From positions 55,320 through 119,319 of the forward strand of contig NZ_SDSI01000003.1 in the NCBI RefSeq assembly GCF_004153605.1: a DNA stretch of 64,000 nt, written 5' to 3'. A program made the position numbers and the translations under genes. This DNA is from Qipengyuania_B thermophila (lineage in GTDB: Bacteria > Pseudomonadota > Alphaproteobacteria > Sphingomonadales > Sphingomonadaceae). Position 1 is the first letter of the stretch, and the number at the start of each line of letters is the position of its first letter. The notes beneath the pieces are model-generated. The model searched no databases and was not told where the DNA came from. It saw only the letters and a program-made list of their open reading frames with translations. This document shows, one piece after another, positions 56,508 to 64,000 of this stretch.

Positions 56508-57578
56508 TCAGCCCTCGACGCTCGAGAAATCGAGGTCCTTGGCCACGAACACGGACACACTGGTGCCGTGGCGCACGCGCAAGGTGGGCTGGATCTGCCG
56601 GTTGTCCGTCACCTGCGGCGCTTGCGCCCGCCCCGCTCCGGGCAGGGCGACGATAATCCCGTTTGTAACAGCGGCTGTTGCGACACCGACACCCAGATCG
56701 AGCGCGGACTGGAGGATGGCGTTGCCGAACCGGGCGAGGAATTTGCTGTCGATCTTGCCTGTCACCCCAGCGCGGCCCAAGGGATCGGAGGCGGGGCTGG
56801 CGAGCGCGATCATCACCCCATCAGGACGCATCAGCCGCTCCCAGGTGACCAGCGCGCGCTTCTGGCCCCGCTCGAGCGCGGCGTCATAGACGCCATAGAG
56901 GCGAGAGCCGCGCGGCACGAGCACACGTGCGCCATCGAACCCGCGCACATCGTGCTGCACCAGCGCGCGCACGGCTCCGGGGCGGGTGCTGTCAAGCGCG
57001 GTCTCGAGCACGGCGGGAATGACCGTGCCTTTGGGAATGGTGAGCGACGGGTTGGCGAAAGGTCGCGCAAGCACGCGGTCGGGATCCTCAGGCGGCGTAG
57101 GTGCGGCGGGGCTGCGCTCGGCCACATCGTTGCGGATGGGTTCCGGGTAGTAGGTGGGCGGAGGCGTGTATGCTGGTTGGCCCGAAGGAGGAAACACTGC
57201 GGGCGCGGGTGCGCGCGCCGCGGTGCTCGGCCGCTCGGGCGGAACAAAGGCGGCCGGCGCGTTCGCCGGTGCGGGATAGAGCCTAGACGGGTATGGCTCG
57301 CGCACGGGCGGGAGGTCAGAGCGCGCATAGCGGGCGTACTCTTCGGGAACGCTGAGGGGCGGCGGCGACACAATCCGCTCGCCCGTGGTGACCGTGCGCT
57401 TCGCCGGCGCACCAGCATCCTCACGGTTGCTAGCGAGAAGCGCGAACAGGCCGGTGCCGCCGGTGAGCAACACCGCCAGGAAGACGTAGAGACCGACGTC
57501 GCGCGATGGGGGAGTCGCCACCAGCGGCATGACGTCGTCGTCCGGCGGTGCTGCCGCGGGCGGAGCGGCCGTACTCAT
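56508..57578 (-). CDS. virB10: VirB10/TrbI channel protein
   Basis: A 356-residue protein that spans from inner to outer membrane and transmits ATP energy to the core complex. A short cytoplasmic N-terminus, one TM helix (VGLYVFLAVLLTGGTGLFALLA, residues 28-50), a long Pro/Ala-rich periplasmic stretch, and a C-terminal beta barrel domain (SLTIPKGTVIPAVLETALDSTRPGAVRALVQHDVRGFDGARVLVPRGSRLYGVYD) typical of TrbI. Its ATG overlaps the virB9 stop (ATGA, 57575-57578). Confidence 0.94.
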   Translation of the reverse strand: MSTAAPPAAAPPDDDVMPLVATPPSRDVGLYVFLAVLLTGGTGLFALLASNREDAGAPAKRTVTTGERIVSPPPLSVPEEYARYARSDLPPVREPYPSRLYPAPANAPAAFVPPERPSTAARAPAPAVFPPSGQPAYTPPPTYYPEPIRNDVAERSPAAPTPPEDPDRVLARPFANPSLTIPKGTVIPAVLETALDSTRPGAVRALVQHDVRGFDGARVLVPRGSRLYGVYDAALERGQKRALVTWERLMRPDGVMIALASPASDPLGRAGVTGKIDSKFLARFGNAILQSALDLGVGVATAAVTNGIIVALPGAGRAQAPQVTDNRQIQPTLRVRHGTSVSVFVAKDLDFSSVEG

Positions 57579-58066
57579 GGCGCAGGCGCGGCGTCGGGCA
57601 ACCTGCGCGCGGTCGCCCGCGCGCGGTCGATGCGAAACACAAGTTGGTCGTGGATGCGGTCAATCACATAGGCGTCCCCGCGCATGTAGCCGTTGACGAC
57701 CAGCTCCTCGCCGGTCGGGCCGATCGCAAACACCGCCGGGAGCGCCTGTTCGGGCGCGAACGCGACCGTAGTGCGCACGCCGTCGTCGGTGACCCGCAGC
57801 GGGCGCACCGCGCCATCGCCGCTCAGGCGGTAAAGCCGGGCCTGTGGCAGCGCCGGCTGCGGAGGAAGCGGCATGGCGGCGGTGGCGAACGGATCGAGAG
57901 CAGGAGCAGGAGCGCCCAGGATCCCGCTGGGTGGATTTGCGCGGCCGCCGGCGCAACCCGCCATCAGCAGGACAGCGGCGAGGGCAGTGATACCTGTTTG
58001 GCCGCTCGACGAGGCCCACTCCGTCGGCTTAGCCAGATCAGCGGCGGTATGGGGCGCGGAGTTCAT
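57575..58066 (-). CDS. virB9: Short VirB9-like lipoprotein
   Basis: A 163-residue protein that combines a lipobox (VLLMAGC, Cys38) with only the C-terminal part of VirB9 (RTTVAFAPEQALPAVFAIGPTGEELVVNGYMRGDAYVIDRIHDQLVFRI). VirB9 is usually about 250-290 residues and is held at the outer membrane by the separate lipoprotein VirB7. Here the large N-terminal domain is missing and the lipid anchor is on VirB9 itself, so it may do both jobs. It overlaps virB8 and virB10 by ATGA on both sides. Confidence 0.8.
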   Translation of the reverse strand: MNSAPHTAADLAKPTEWASSSGQTGITALAAVLLMAGCAGGRANPPSGILGAPAPALDPFATAAMPLPPQPALPQARLYRLSGDGAVRPLRVTDDGVRTTVAFAPEQALPAVFAIGPTGEELVVNGYMRGDAYVIDRIHDQLVFRIDRARATARRLPDAAPAP

Positions 58067-58836
58067 GGCGCTTGTCCCGGCACCTGGCGCCGTACCGAAG
58101 CCGGCGTCGATAGAGGCGGACCCGCTGCGTCGGCGGCGACGCCCCGCACCACTTCTGGCAGCGTCTCGGGGTCCTTGCGATAGCGCGTGACTTGGAAGCC
58201 CAACGGATTAAGGAGCCGGTCGTCCGCGCTCATCTCCGCGTCCGAGTAGCGCCAGTCTATCACCGCCGCCCAGTGCTCCTCCAGCACCGCCGCGCCCGAG
58301 CGGTCGGTGCGGGTGGTGGTAAACCGCACCAGCGAGCGATTGGCACCGAGCGAGGACACGCTGCGCACCGCAACCGCGACCTCGCTGCCGGGTGGCAGAT
58401 AGGACAGCGGATTGCCGGGCGCGCCTGAGCGCATGGTTGCCAGGTAGCGGGTGCGCGCCTCTCCGGCGGACAGGAGCGCGGTCCGACGGTAGTCGCGCTG
58501 GAGATCGGCCGCATCGAAGCTCTCGCGTGCGGTCACATATTGGACCAAGAACGAGCGGGTGAGCGCGGCGTCGGGCGCGATCCTCTGCGCCTCGAGCGGC
58601 TCCAGAGCTTCCACAAAGCCGGTCTGGCGGTCGACCAGCAGGGTGTAGGGCACGGTGGTCTTCAGCGGCAGGAGCAGCACGAGCGCGCCCGCCAGCAGCA
58701 ACGCGATCGCGGCAGCGATGCTGGCGACGATCCAGGCAACACGACGCGAGCGCTCGAGATCGGCCGTGACGCTACGGCTCCAGCTGTCGGCGACCTCCAC
58801 CCGGTCGTCGGCTTGGAAGCTCTCGGGCATGTTCAT
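58063..58836 (-). CDS. virB8: VirB8 inner membrane protein
   Basis: A bitopic assembly factor of 257 residues. One TM helix (IVASIAAAIALLLAGALVLLLPL, residues 34-57) precedes the NTF2-like periplasmic domain (PYTLLVDRQTGFVEALEPL, YVTARESFDAADLQRDYRRTALLS, VRFTTTRTDRSGAAVLEEHWAAVIDWRYS, NPLGFQVTRYRKD). The last two are the family signatures. Its ATG overlaps the virB6 stop (ATGA, 58833-58836). Confidence 0.94.
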   Translation of the reverse strand: MNMPESFQADDRVEVADSWSRSVTADLERSRRVAWIVASIAAAIALLLAGALVLLLPLKTTVPYTLLVDRQTGFVEALEPLEAQRIAPDAALTRSFLVQYVTARESFDAADLQRDYRRTALLSAGEARTRYLATMRSGAPGNPLSYLPPGSEVAVAVRSVSSLGANRSLVRFTTTRTDRSGAAVLEEHWAAVIDWRYSDAEMSADDRLLNPLGFQVTRYRKDPETLPEVVRGVAADAAGPPLSTPASVRRQVPGQAP

Positions 58837-60035
58837 CGCCGGCCATCGCGTGACGTGGCCGTCTGCGAGCCGCGATAGCTCGCCCGGCGCGCAGGCTGCC
58901 CAAGCCGTTCGCTGCTCGGCACGCTAGCGGGCCCGGTGGTGCCCGGGGCTGCGCCCTTCGCATCGCGGGGGCTGCCAAGCCGGTACAGGTTGCGTTGATA
59001 GGTGCCGCCTTCCTCGCGCATCATGCGGTTCTCGACACTGTGCGAGATCCGCGCCGCGCGCGAGGGCAGTTCGATGGCAGCCGCCGATGCAGGTTGCACG
59101 GTCGGCACTGGCTCCCTTGTGAAGGTTGCCGCCGAAGGGAACACCTGCAGGTTCGGCCAGCCCCGGTGGTATGCGGCGCGGACCAGCAGCGCCAGCACGG
59201 CGAACTTGGCGATTGCAAAGGCGAGCGCCAGGCTGAGGAGCTCGGTCGGCGCGGACGGGGTGGCATAGCCCAGCCCGCGCACGCGCAGCGCGTCGGCAAG
59301 GTATGGTTCGAGCACGGCGAGTTCGAGCGCCAGCATGATGCTGATCGCAGCGGTGCCGACCAGCGCGAAGACGAGGCCGCGCAGCCATCCGGCGAACAGG
59401 CCGCGCGTGGCGGCGAAGAACAGCATGGCGGCCGCTAGAGGTGCGATCGCCAGCAGGAACCCGGCAAGTACCCGCAGCGCGAGCAGCGTGCCAATTGCGC
59501 CCGAGAGCCAGAACACCCGTGCATAACCGAAGCCGCTGTCGTCTTCCACGGCCGTGCCGGTGAAGCTCGAGCCGGACGCCTCATCGATGAACTGGCCGGT
59601 GTTGCGCCCCGTGCTCAAGGCGGTGAGCCGCACCAATGCATCGTCAACGCCCTGCAGGCGGCCGGCGAAGCTTGGGTCTTGGCCGACAAGCTCGGGTGTG
59701 GTCAGCTGCGCGGCGATCTGACCAGGTCCATCGAGCACGACGTCGTAGAGGAGCGTGCGGAACGCGGGCCAGGAGAACGCCAGCGTCAAGACGATGCCGA
59801 TGGTCGCCACATCGAGCACTGTGTCACGCGCACCAGGTGGCGAGCCAAACAGAAGGCGCAGGCCGTAGAGGGCCACAAACAGTGTAAGCAACGCAGCGAT
59901 GACGCTGGTGGCGAGCGAGCCTGGCTCACTTAGCGAGGCATAGCCATAGGAGCCAAGGCTGCGTGCCTGGCAGTCGATATGTTCGATCGCGCGGAGGAGG
60001 AACCGCTCACCCGTGATGACCTGCGGACACGCCAT
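58833..60035 (-). CDS. virB6: VirB6-like polytopic channel protein
   Basis: A 400-residue inner membrane protein with 6 or 7 hydrophobic helices. VIAALLTLFVALYGLRLLFG near the N-terminus, a periplasmic loop (DSGFGYARVFWLSGAIGTLL) and the GFLLAIAPLAAAMLFFAATRGLFAGWLRGL region are the TrbL/VirB6 pattern. The last 100 residues are soluble and Arg/Ser-rich. It overlaps the virB4 stop by one base (TGATG at 60033-60037). Confidence 0.88.
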   Translation of the reverse strand: MACPQVITGERFLLRAIEHIDCQARSLGSYGYASLSEPGSLATSVIAALLTLFVALYGLRLLFGSPPGARDTVLDVATIGIVLTLAFSWPAFRTLLYDVVLDGPGQIAAQLTTPELVGQDPSFAGRLQGVDDALVRLTALSTGRNTGQFIDEASGSSFTGTAVEDDSGFGYARVFWLSGAIGTLLALRVLAGFLLAIAPLAAAMLFFAATRGLFAGWLRGLVFALVGTAAISIMLALELAVLEPYLADALRVRGLGYATPSAPTELLSLALAFAIAKFAVLALLVRAAYHRGWPNLQVFPSAATFTREPVPTVQPASAAAIELPSRAARISHSVENRMMREEGGTYQRNLYRLGSPRDAKGAAPGTTGPASVPSSERLGQPARRASYRGSQTATSRDGRR

Positions 60036-62410
60036 CAGGCGGCGCGCTCGAGAAGCGAGCCGATCCAGTCGGCGGGCTCCTCGCCGGTCTCGCCGACGAG
60101 CTCGTCGTAGAGGCGCACGGTGCTCTCGCGGCCCGACAGGATGGTCAGCAGTTCGCGCTCCCCCGACAGGTCAAGGCGTGCCACGACGCCGTCCTTGCCG
60201 TGGCGGATGAGGAAGCAGTGCGAGGCGTCCGGCAAGGTGCGCACCAGCTCGAACTCGTGCGCCGACAGGCCAAAGCCGTCCATGTAGTCCTCAGGCCTCG
60301 CCTTAGGATTGATCATGAAGATCTGCGTCGCGGCTTGCTCGATGATGGCCGAGGCAATCTTGGACTGCAGCGCATCGGCCGCGCTTTGCGTGGCAAACCC
60401 GACGATGCCGTTCCGCTTGCGGATGGTCTTCTCCCAATCCTTGATGCGGCGCACGAACACCTCGTCGTCCAGCGCCTTCCAACCCTCGTCGACCACGATG
60501 ATGGCGGGCGAGCCGTCGAGGCGCTGCTCGACCCGATGGAAGAAGTAGAGGAGCGCAGGCGTGCGCGCAGGCGGGTCGTCGAGCAGCGCGGTCATGTCGA
60601 ACCCGACGGTCATCTCTGAAAGGTCCGTCGTGTCTTCCGGGTTGTCGAACAGCCAGGCGCGGTTGCCTTGGCCCCACCAGGGCTTGAGGCGGGCGTAAAG
60701 ATCGTCACTGCGCGGCCGGTCGCCGCCGCGGAAAAGCTCCACCAGGTGGCAGAGGCGCCGGCGCGCTAAAGATTGGAGAAAGTTGGCTTGGAGCGCGTCC
60801 TGTACCGCTTCGGCTTCCGCCGGGCTCAAGCCTCCGGCAAGAAGCTCCAGCCACTCGACCAGGAACTGCCGATTGGCAGGCGTGTCCTCGAGCTGCAGCG
60901 GGTTGAGCCCCGATCGGGCGCCGGGGCGCAAGCGATCGTAGGTGCCGCCGATCGCGCGGATGAACAGCTCGGCGCCGCGATCCTTGTCGAAGAACACGAT
61001 GCGCGGAGCAAACTTCCGCGCCTGCGCCAGCAGGAAGTTCAAGACCACCGTCTTGCCCGAGCCCGAAGGTCCGATGATGGTGAAGTTACCCAAATCGTTC
61101 TGGTGGAAGTTGAAGAAGTAGGGACCGGCGGCCGTGGTCTCGAGCAGGCTCACCGCATCGCCCCAGTGGTTGCCTTGGCGCTTGCCGACAGGAAAGTTGT
61201 GCAGGCTCGCGAGTCCGGCGAAGTTGGTGGTCGAGACAAGGCCCCGGCGCGCGATGTAGCGGAAGTTGCCAGGGAACTGCGCCCAATAGGCAGGCTCCAG
61301 CGCAATGTCCTCGCGCACGGCTGTGATGCCCAGATCCGCCAGCAGCGCGATCACCTCGGCGACGCCGGCGTCGAGGCTCGCCAAATCATCGGCGTGGATG
61401 GCGATGGTCGTGTGGTGCTCGCCGAACCCTGCGCGTCCTGCGGCGACCTCGTCCTTGGCAATGCCGAGCTCATCGCGCAAGGAGACGGCCTCGTCTTCCG
61501 CGGCGCGCATACGGCGCAGCGCCAGGTTCATGGAGGAGAGCGCCCGCGCGCGCTCGACGAACGCGAAACTCTGGGTAACGGTCAGCTCAAACGGCAGCCG
61601 GTAGAGCTCATCGAACATGCCGGGCATCGTGCGGTTGGGGTAATCCTTGATCGAGACGAGCGCCTGGAAGCGGCGCGGCTCGCGTCCCATTGGCGCGAGC
61701 TCCACCGCGTTGCGCCCGAAGCTGACGCGGCGCGCAGGCACGTGGTGGCCGAGATCGCCATGCGGCAGCGCCATGGGCCGCATGGTGCCGTTGTACAGCC
61801 AGCCGAGGAACGCCAGCGGCTCGGAGTAGGTCGCGCCGTTGTCCTCGTAAGTGGAGAGAAGATGCGGGCGGTACGCGCCCAAGGAGGCGACCAGCGCCTC
61901 GCGGGCGTTGTCGAGGGCGCGCAGCTCGCCCGCCAACGACTGAGCTTGCGCGTCGCCAGCACGCCCGAAGAAGCGGCGCACCCGCTCGGCCGTGCCGACG
62001 CGGCCCTGCAAGGGGCGGCGGAGCAGCGTGACGAACAGGTCGTTGACGTAAAGCTGACGGCTCTCAAGCCGAGCGCTCCAGCGCGCATCGAGCTTGGCCG
62101 AGAACGCATCCGGGTAGTCGGCGCCAAGCGCATGTTCGGCGCGGCGGCGCACCACATGGTGCCACAACGCATAGCGCGAGGAGCCGACGCTGCGCAGCAT
62201 CGCGTCGCGAAGGGATGCGCGGTAGTTCAGCTCCTCGCTGTCGGCGGTCTCGAACAGGAGGCCGCCCAGGCGGATGGTCTGCATGAGGCGGCCATCGCGC
62301 AGCTGGACAGTGTTGCTGTCGAGGTGCCGCGCATACGGCAGGTGCTCGCCGGCAGAGATCTCGCGCGCCATCACCTTGGAATCGGCGGTCAGGCGCGGTA
62401 GGAGTTGCAT
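60035..62410 (-). CDS. virB4: VirB4 secretion ATPase
   Basis: The 791-residue ATPase that powers pilus assembly and transport. CagE/TrbE-type N-terminal domain, Walker A IIGPSGSGKTVVL (447-454), FFDKDRGAELFIRAIGG, Walker B PAIIVVDEGWKALDD, and the arginine/Q motif GFATQSAADAL. ATG 62410 is used; an alternative is ATG 62371 (MAREISAGEHLPYARHL). With 62410 the gene overlaps the end of virB3 by 22 bases. All motifs are intact. Confidence 0.95.
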   Translation of the reverse strand: MQLLPRLTADSKVMAREISAGEHLPYARHLDSNTVQLRDGRLMQTIRLGGLLFETADSEELNYRASLRDAMLRSVGSSRYALWHHVVRRRAEHALGADYPDAFSAKLDARWSARLESRQLYVNDLFVTLLRRPLQGRVGTAERVRRFFGRAGDAQAQSLAGELRALDNAREALVASLGAYRPHLLSTYEDNGATYSEPLAFLGWLYNGTMRPMALPHGDLGHHVPARRVSFGRNAVELAPMGREPRRFQALVSIKDYPNRTMPGMFDELYRLPFELTVTQSFAFVERARALSSMNLALRRMRAAEDEAVSLRDELGIAKDEVAAGRAGFGEHHTTIAIHADDLASLDAGVAEVIALLADLGITAVREDIALEPAYWAQFPGNFRYIARRGLVSTTNFAGLASLHNFPVGKRQGNHWGDAVSLLETTAAGPYFFNFHQNDLGNFTIIGPSGSGKTVVLNFLLAQARKFAPRIVFFDKDRGAELFIRAIGGTYDRLRPGARSGLNPLQLEDTPANRQFLVEWLELLAGGLSPAEAEAVQDALQANFLQSLARRRLCHLVELFRGGDRPRSDDLYARLKPWWGQGNRAWLFDNPEDTTDLSEMTVGFDMTALLDDPPARTPALLYFFHRVEQRLDGSPAIIVVDEGWKALDDEVFVRRIKDWEKTIRKRNGIVGFATQSAADALQSKIASAIIEQAATQIFMINPKARPEDYMDGFGLSAHEFELVRTLPDASHCFLIRHGKDGVVARLDLSGERELLTILSGRESTVRLYDELVGETGEEPADWIGSLLERAA

Positions 62411-62676
62411 CGCCACAAGGCATGGTTCTTGACACGTGGGCAGTGCCGCACGCGGGTGAGCCACAGATCGACGATGCGCGGCTCCTCGAGGTGGATGAGC
62501 ACGCCCATGCCGTGGACGAGCACCGCGGCGAGCAGCGCCCACAAGCTGCCGAATACCAGGAACAGCTCGACGGCGATCACGGCGTTGATCACGAAGAAGG
62601 AGTAGGTGACGCCAGCGAACATTTGCGGGCGCGTGAGGGAGACGAAAAGGGCGTCGTGGCGCAACCCGTCAGACAA
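62389..62676 (-). CDS. virB3: VirB3 membrane protein
   Basis: A 95-residue partner of VirB4. SDGLRHDALFVSLTRPQMFAGVTYSFFVINAVIAVELFLVFGSLWALLAAVLVHGMGVLIHLEEPRIVDLW has the LFxxLTRPxMxxGV signature and two hydrophobic helices. It starts with TTG at 62676, fixed by a near-perfect ribosome site. It is the first gene of the virB3-4-6-8-9-10-11-2 operon. Confidence 0.9.
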   Translation of the reverse strand: MSDGLRHDALFVSLTRPQMFAGVTYSFFVINAVIAVELFLVFGSLWALLAAVLVHGMGVLIHLEEPRIVDLWLTRVRHCPRVKNHALWRCNSYRA

Positions 62677-62680
62677 GCTA

Positions 62681-62688
62681 ACCTCCTT
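62681..62688 (-). promoter_or_regulatory. Strong ribosome binding site deciding the TTG start of virB3
   Basis: AAGGAGGT on the minus strand lies 4 bases before TTG 62676. A consensus Shine-Dalgarno sequence at that distance from a family-correct N-terminus supports the rare TTG start. Confidence 0.75.
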
Positions 62689-62779
62689 CCCCTACCTTAC
62701 CATCCTCCATCTTTTGAGACGAATGGCAAGTGAAGATGGAAGCACAAAGGCTCGTTGAACCTGCTGGAGAAATTTTTGG

Positions 62780-62962
62780 TTCTCGCACATGATACAGCCG
62801 CAGCGTGCCCGCCACTTCGCCGCTGGTCTTGTGCAGGCGACCAAACAGATCATAATTCAGTTTGGTGTCCTGCCGCAGCCCGATACTTGCCGACTCTACG
62901 CATTGCAACGAAGCTGAGCAAACCGTCAGGCGTGCAGTCGCCTTTAGGATCATAGGCGAACG
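62780..62962 (-). pseudogene. Decayed Rhs/YD-repeat scrap
   Basis: On the minus strand TKLNYDLFGRLHKTSGEVAGTLRLYH (about 62787-62865) looks like a YD unit of an Rhs core, and another frame slightly upstream gives AFAYDPKGD (about 62935-62962). The frames are broken and have no start. With the 388-base gap between virB3 and the next gene it is best read as a broken Rhs core. Nothing else is recognisable in the gap. Confidence 0.45.
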
Positions 62963-63064
62963 CGGCCGAACTTGCCGCAACGAACTAAGTGAGCCTGTTG
63001 GCTGGCCTGCATGTCTCATCAAAGCATAGCTGCCCCGCAAATCCCTAAGTGTCTTGACGCTATA

Positions 63065-63496
63065 CTATCGCTTTATCCCTATCCAGTCTGGAAAATGTTC
63101 TACAGAGACATTTCTGTTAACCCGCATCACAAAAGCAGACGATTCCTTCTCACTTGAATTTGAGTACACTTCAAAGCTAGCTAACACTATGTTATTGCCG
63201 GAAACGTGCTTATATTTTCTTATCTTTTCATTATCTCGTATGTTAACCACAGTATCATCAGAAACTATAACTTTTGTAAGAGCTTCGTTACACCTTAGGC
63301 TAAAAAAAATAGCATTCTCGCTTCTCAAATCACTAGGCAGGAGCAGCGCTAAGTCGACTTCAAAATATCCTTCTTTTTGTATGCTAAACTCATTCGCGCA
63401 CATACCTTTGTTCTTTTGGTCGGCTATACATGAGCTTGCTAAGCTGGCCATTACGCCCACTAAGCTGACTTGTCTGAAGAGGTTCGCGCCTGTCAT
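63065..63496 (-). CDS. Candidate immunity lipoprotein of the metallopeptidase toxin
   Basis: A 143-residue protein with a lipoprotein-like signal (LVGVMASLASSC, Cys23) and a beta-rich mature part (FSIQKEGYFEVDLALLLPSDLRSENAIFFSLRCNEAL). No known family. The DNA is markedly AT-rich with rare-codon use unlike the neighbours, a sign of recent transfer. Its ATG overlaps the stop of the upstream toxin tip (ATGA, 63493-63496), the same layout as Rhs toxin and immunity at 51463. A periplasmic lipoprotein inhibitor is plausible for a secreted peptidase. Confidence 0.6.
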   Translation of the reverse strand: MTGANLFRQVSLVGVMASLASSCIADQKNKGMCANEFSIQKEGYFEVDLALLLPSDLRSENAIFFSLRCNEALTKVIVSDDTVVNIRDNEKIRKYKHVSGNNIVLASFEVYSNSSEKESSAFVMRVNRNVSVEHFPDWIGIKR

Positions 63497-64000
63497 CTTC
63501 TGTTAATCCATTCGGAAATCCAGTTATCGCATTCTCGCGGGTTCGTGTCTGGACTCATGTAGCATGATCGAGACGCCCTTCCGATAAGATAATCCGCTCC
63601 GCTGCGAACAGGATTTTGATCCCACCCCAATGCACGGCCTATGCTCAGATCCTCCGAATAGGCCATGACTTCCCAGTCAATAAGAGTGCCGGGCCAATTG
63701 CTCCTAAATTGCGTAACATGAGTAGCTTCATGTCCCAAAGCTACAGCGCCTACCACACTGCTTGATTGACCGTTCCGACGAGCAGAGGCATCGATAAGAT
63801 CGCTGCGCAGAGTTATAGATTGCGTGCTCCTTCCGATCAATTTACCAAGTTCAGACGTTGTGTTTGTCGTTAGCCCCATCGTTTTCTGGGCGCTCGGTGC
63901 GACAAGAGAGATAGTTACTCCATTGTTTTCTCCAGGCTTCCCTAAAGTGCTCAGAGCGCGTCGCGCGGCGCGATCTGAACCGCCCCGGGATTGCCGGAGG
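63493..64000 (-). CDS. Toxin C-terminus with HExxH metallopeptidase motif, 5' end outside window
   Basis: An open frame entering from the right edge and ending at 63493. The visible 168 residues include GSDRAARRALSTLGKPGENNG, LIGRSTQSITLRSDLIDASARR, then VVGAVALGHEATHVTQFRSNWPG with a HExxH zinc motif (HEATH), WEVMAYSEDLSIGRALGWDQNP with a candidate third ligand Glu, and a Cys-containing end. The ALGHE(A/L)THVxQ pattern is that of small zinc-peptidase toxin tips fused to Rhs or similar carriers. The carrier itself is not in view. AT-rich from about 63900 to the end of the gene, unlike the GC-rich edge at 63960-64000. Confidence 0.65.
   Translation of the reverse strand, partial: LRQSRGGSDRAARRALSTLGKPGENNGVTISLVAPSAQKTMGLTTNTTSELGKLIGRSTQSITLRSDLIDASARRNGQSSSVVGAVALGHEATHVTQFRSNWPGTLIDWEVMAYSEDLSIGRALGWDQNPVRSGADYLIGRASRSCYMSPDTNPRECDNWISEWINRR

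Noticed and set aside
60773..62401. Plus-strand open frame opposite virB4
   Set aside because: Antisense shadow; virB4 motifs on the other strand are decisive.

Overview
The window is GC-rich chromosomal DNA from an alphaproteobacterium, most likely a member of the Sphingomonadales. The evidence is the sequence character of RpoB and RpoC, a TonB-dependent receptor of the Sphingomonas type next to a divergent TetR regulator, an EcfG-type promoter, and a VirB cluster of the kind carried by sphingomonads. The genus cannot be fixed from sequence reading alone.

Left end (1-11608): rplJ and rplL lie on the minus strand and a Thr-rich lipoprotein gene separates them from rpoB-rpoC on the plus strand. 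The classical rplJL-rpoBC string is therefore broken and divergent. A REP-like inverted repeat sits between rpoB and rpoC, and a strong terminator follows rpoC. A DUF1761 membrane protein with a META-like C-terminus follows.

11632-15962: transaldolase, a TetR regulator, and a divergent TonB-dependent receptor.

16043-39359: a complete Wzx/Wzy-type surface polysaccharide locus. Minus-strand operons encode an initiating phosphoglycosyl transferase, dTDP-3-acetamido-3,6-dideoxyhexose synthesis (FdtA/B/C-like), Wzx, Wzy, four glycosyltransferases, a UDP-HexNAc 6-dehydrogenase with its 4-epimerase, a glycosyltransferase-Glf fusion and a glycoside hydrolase. The plus strand has asnB and rmlCBDA. 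Most neighbours overlap by ATGA or GTGA, so translation is tightly coupled. One gene (24552-25857) is frameshifted.

39450-45700: an island junction (tRNA 3'-end-like fragment and tandem 12-mers), then a McrBC restriction system whose McrB carries a large domain inserted between Walker A and Walker B. A disrupted reading frame and a DUF5681 gene lie beyond it.

45937-55036: a polymorphic toxin locus. It has a small secreted YD-repeat protein, a secreted Cys-containing protein, and a 1446-residue Rhs protein with a Sec signal and a C-terminal phospholipase A2-like toxin. A two-TM candidate immunity gene overlaps it. Downstream is a displaced, start-less second PLA2 tip with its own two-TM candidate immunity gene. 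Short CCGCAAAG repeats mark the cassette joints. A third joint leads into an IS66 element, followed by a second copy of the Rhs core end.

55162-64000: a minus-strand VirB type IV secretion cluster (virB3-B4-B6-B8-B9-B10-B11-B2), an Rhs-like scrap, then an AT-rich pair: a lipoprotein overlapping the end of a HExxH metallopeptidase-like toxin tip that runs off the window. The Rhs toxin/immunity array with its orphan PLA2 cassette is the most notable content.
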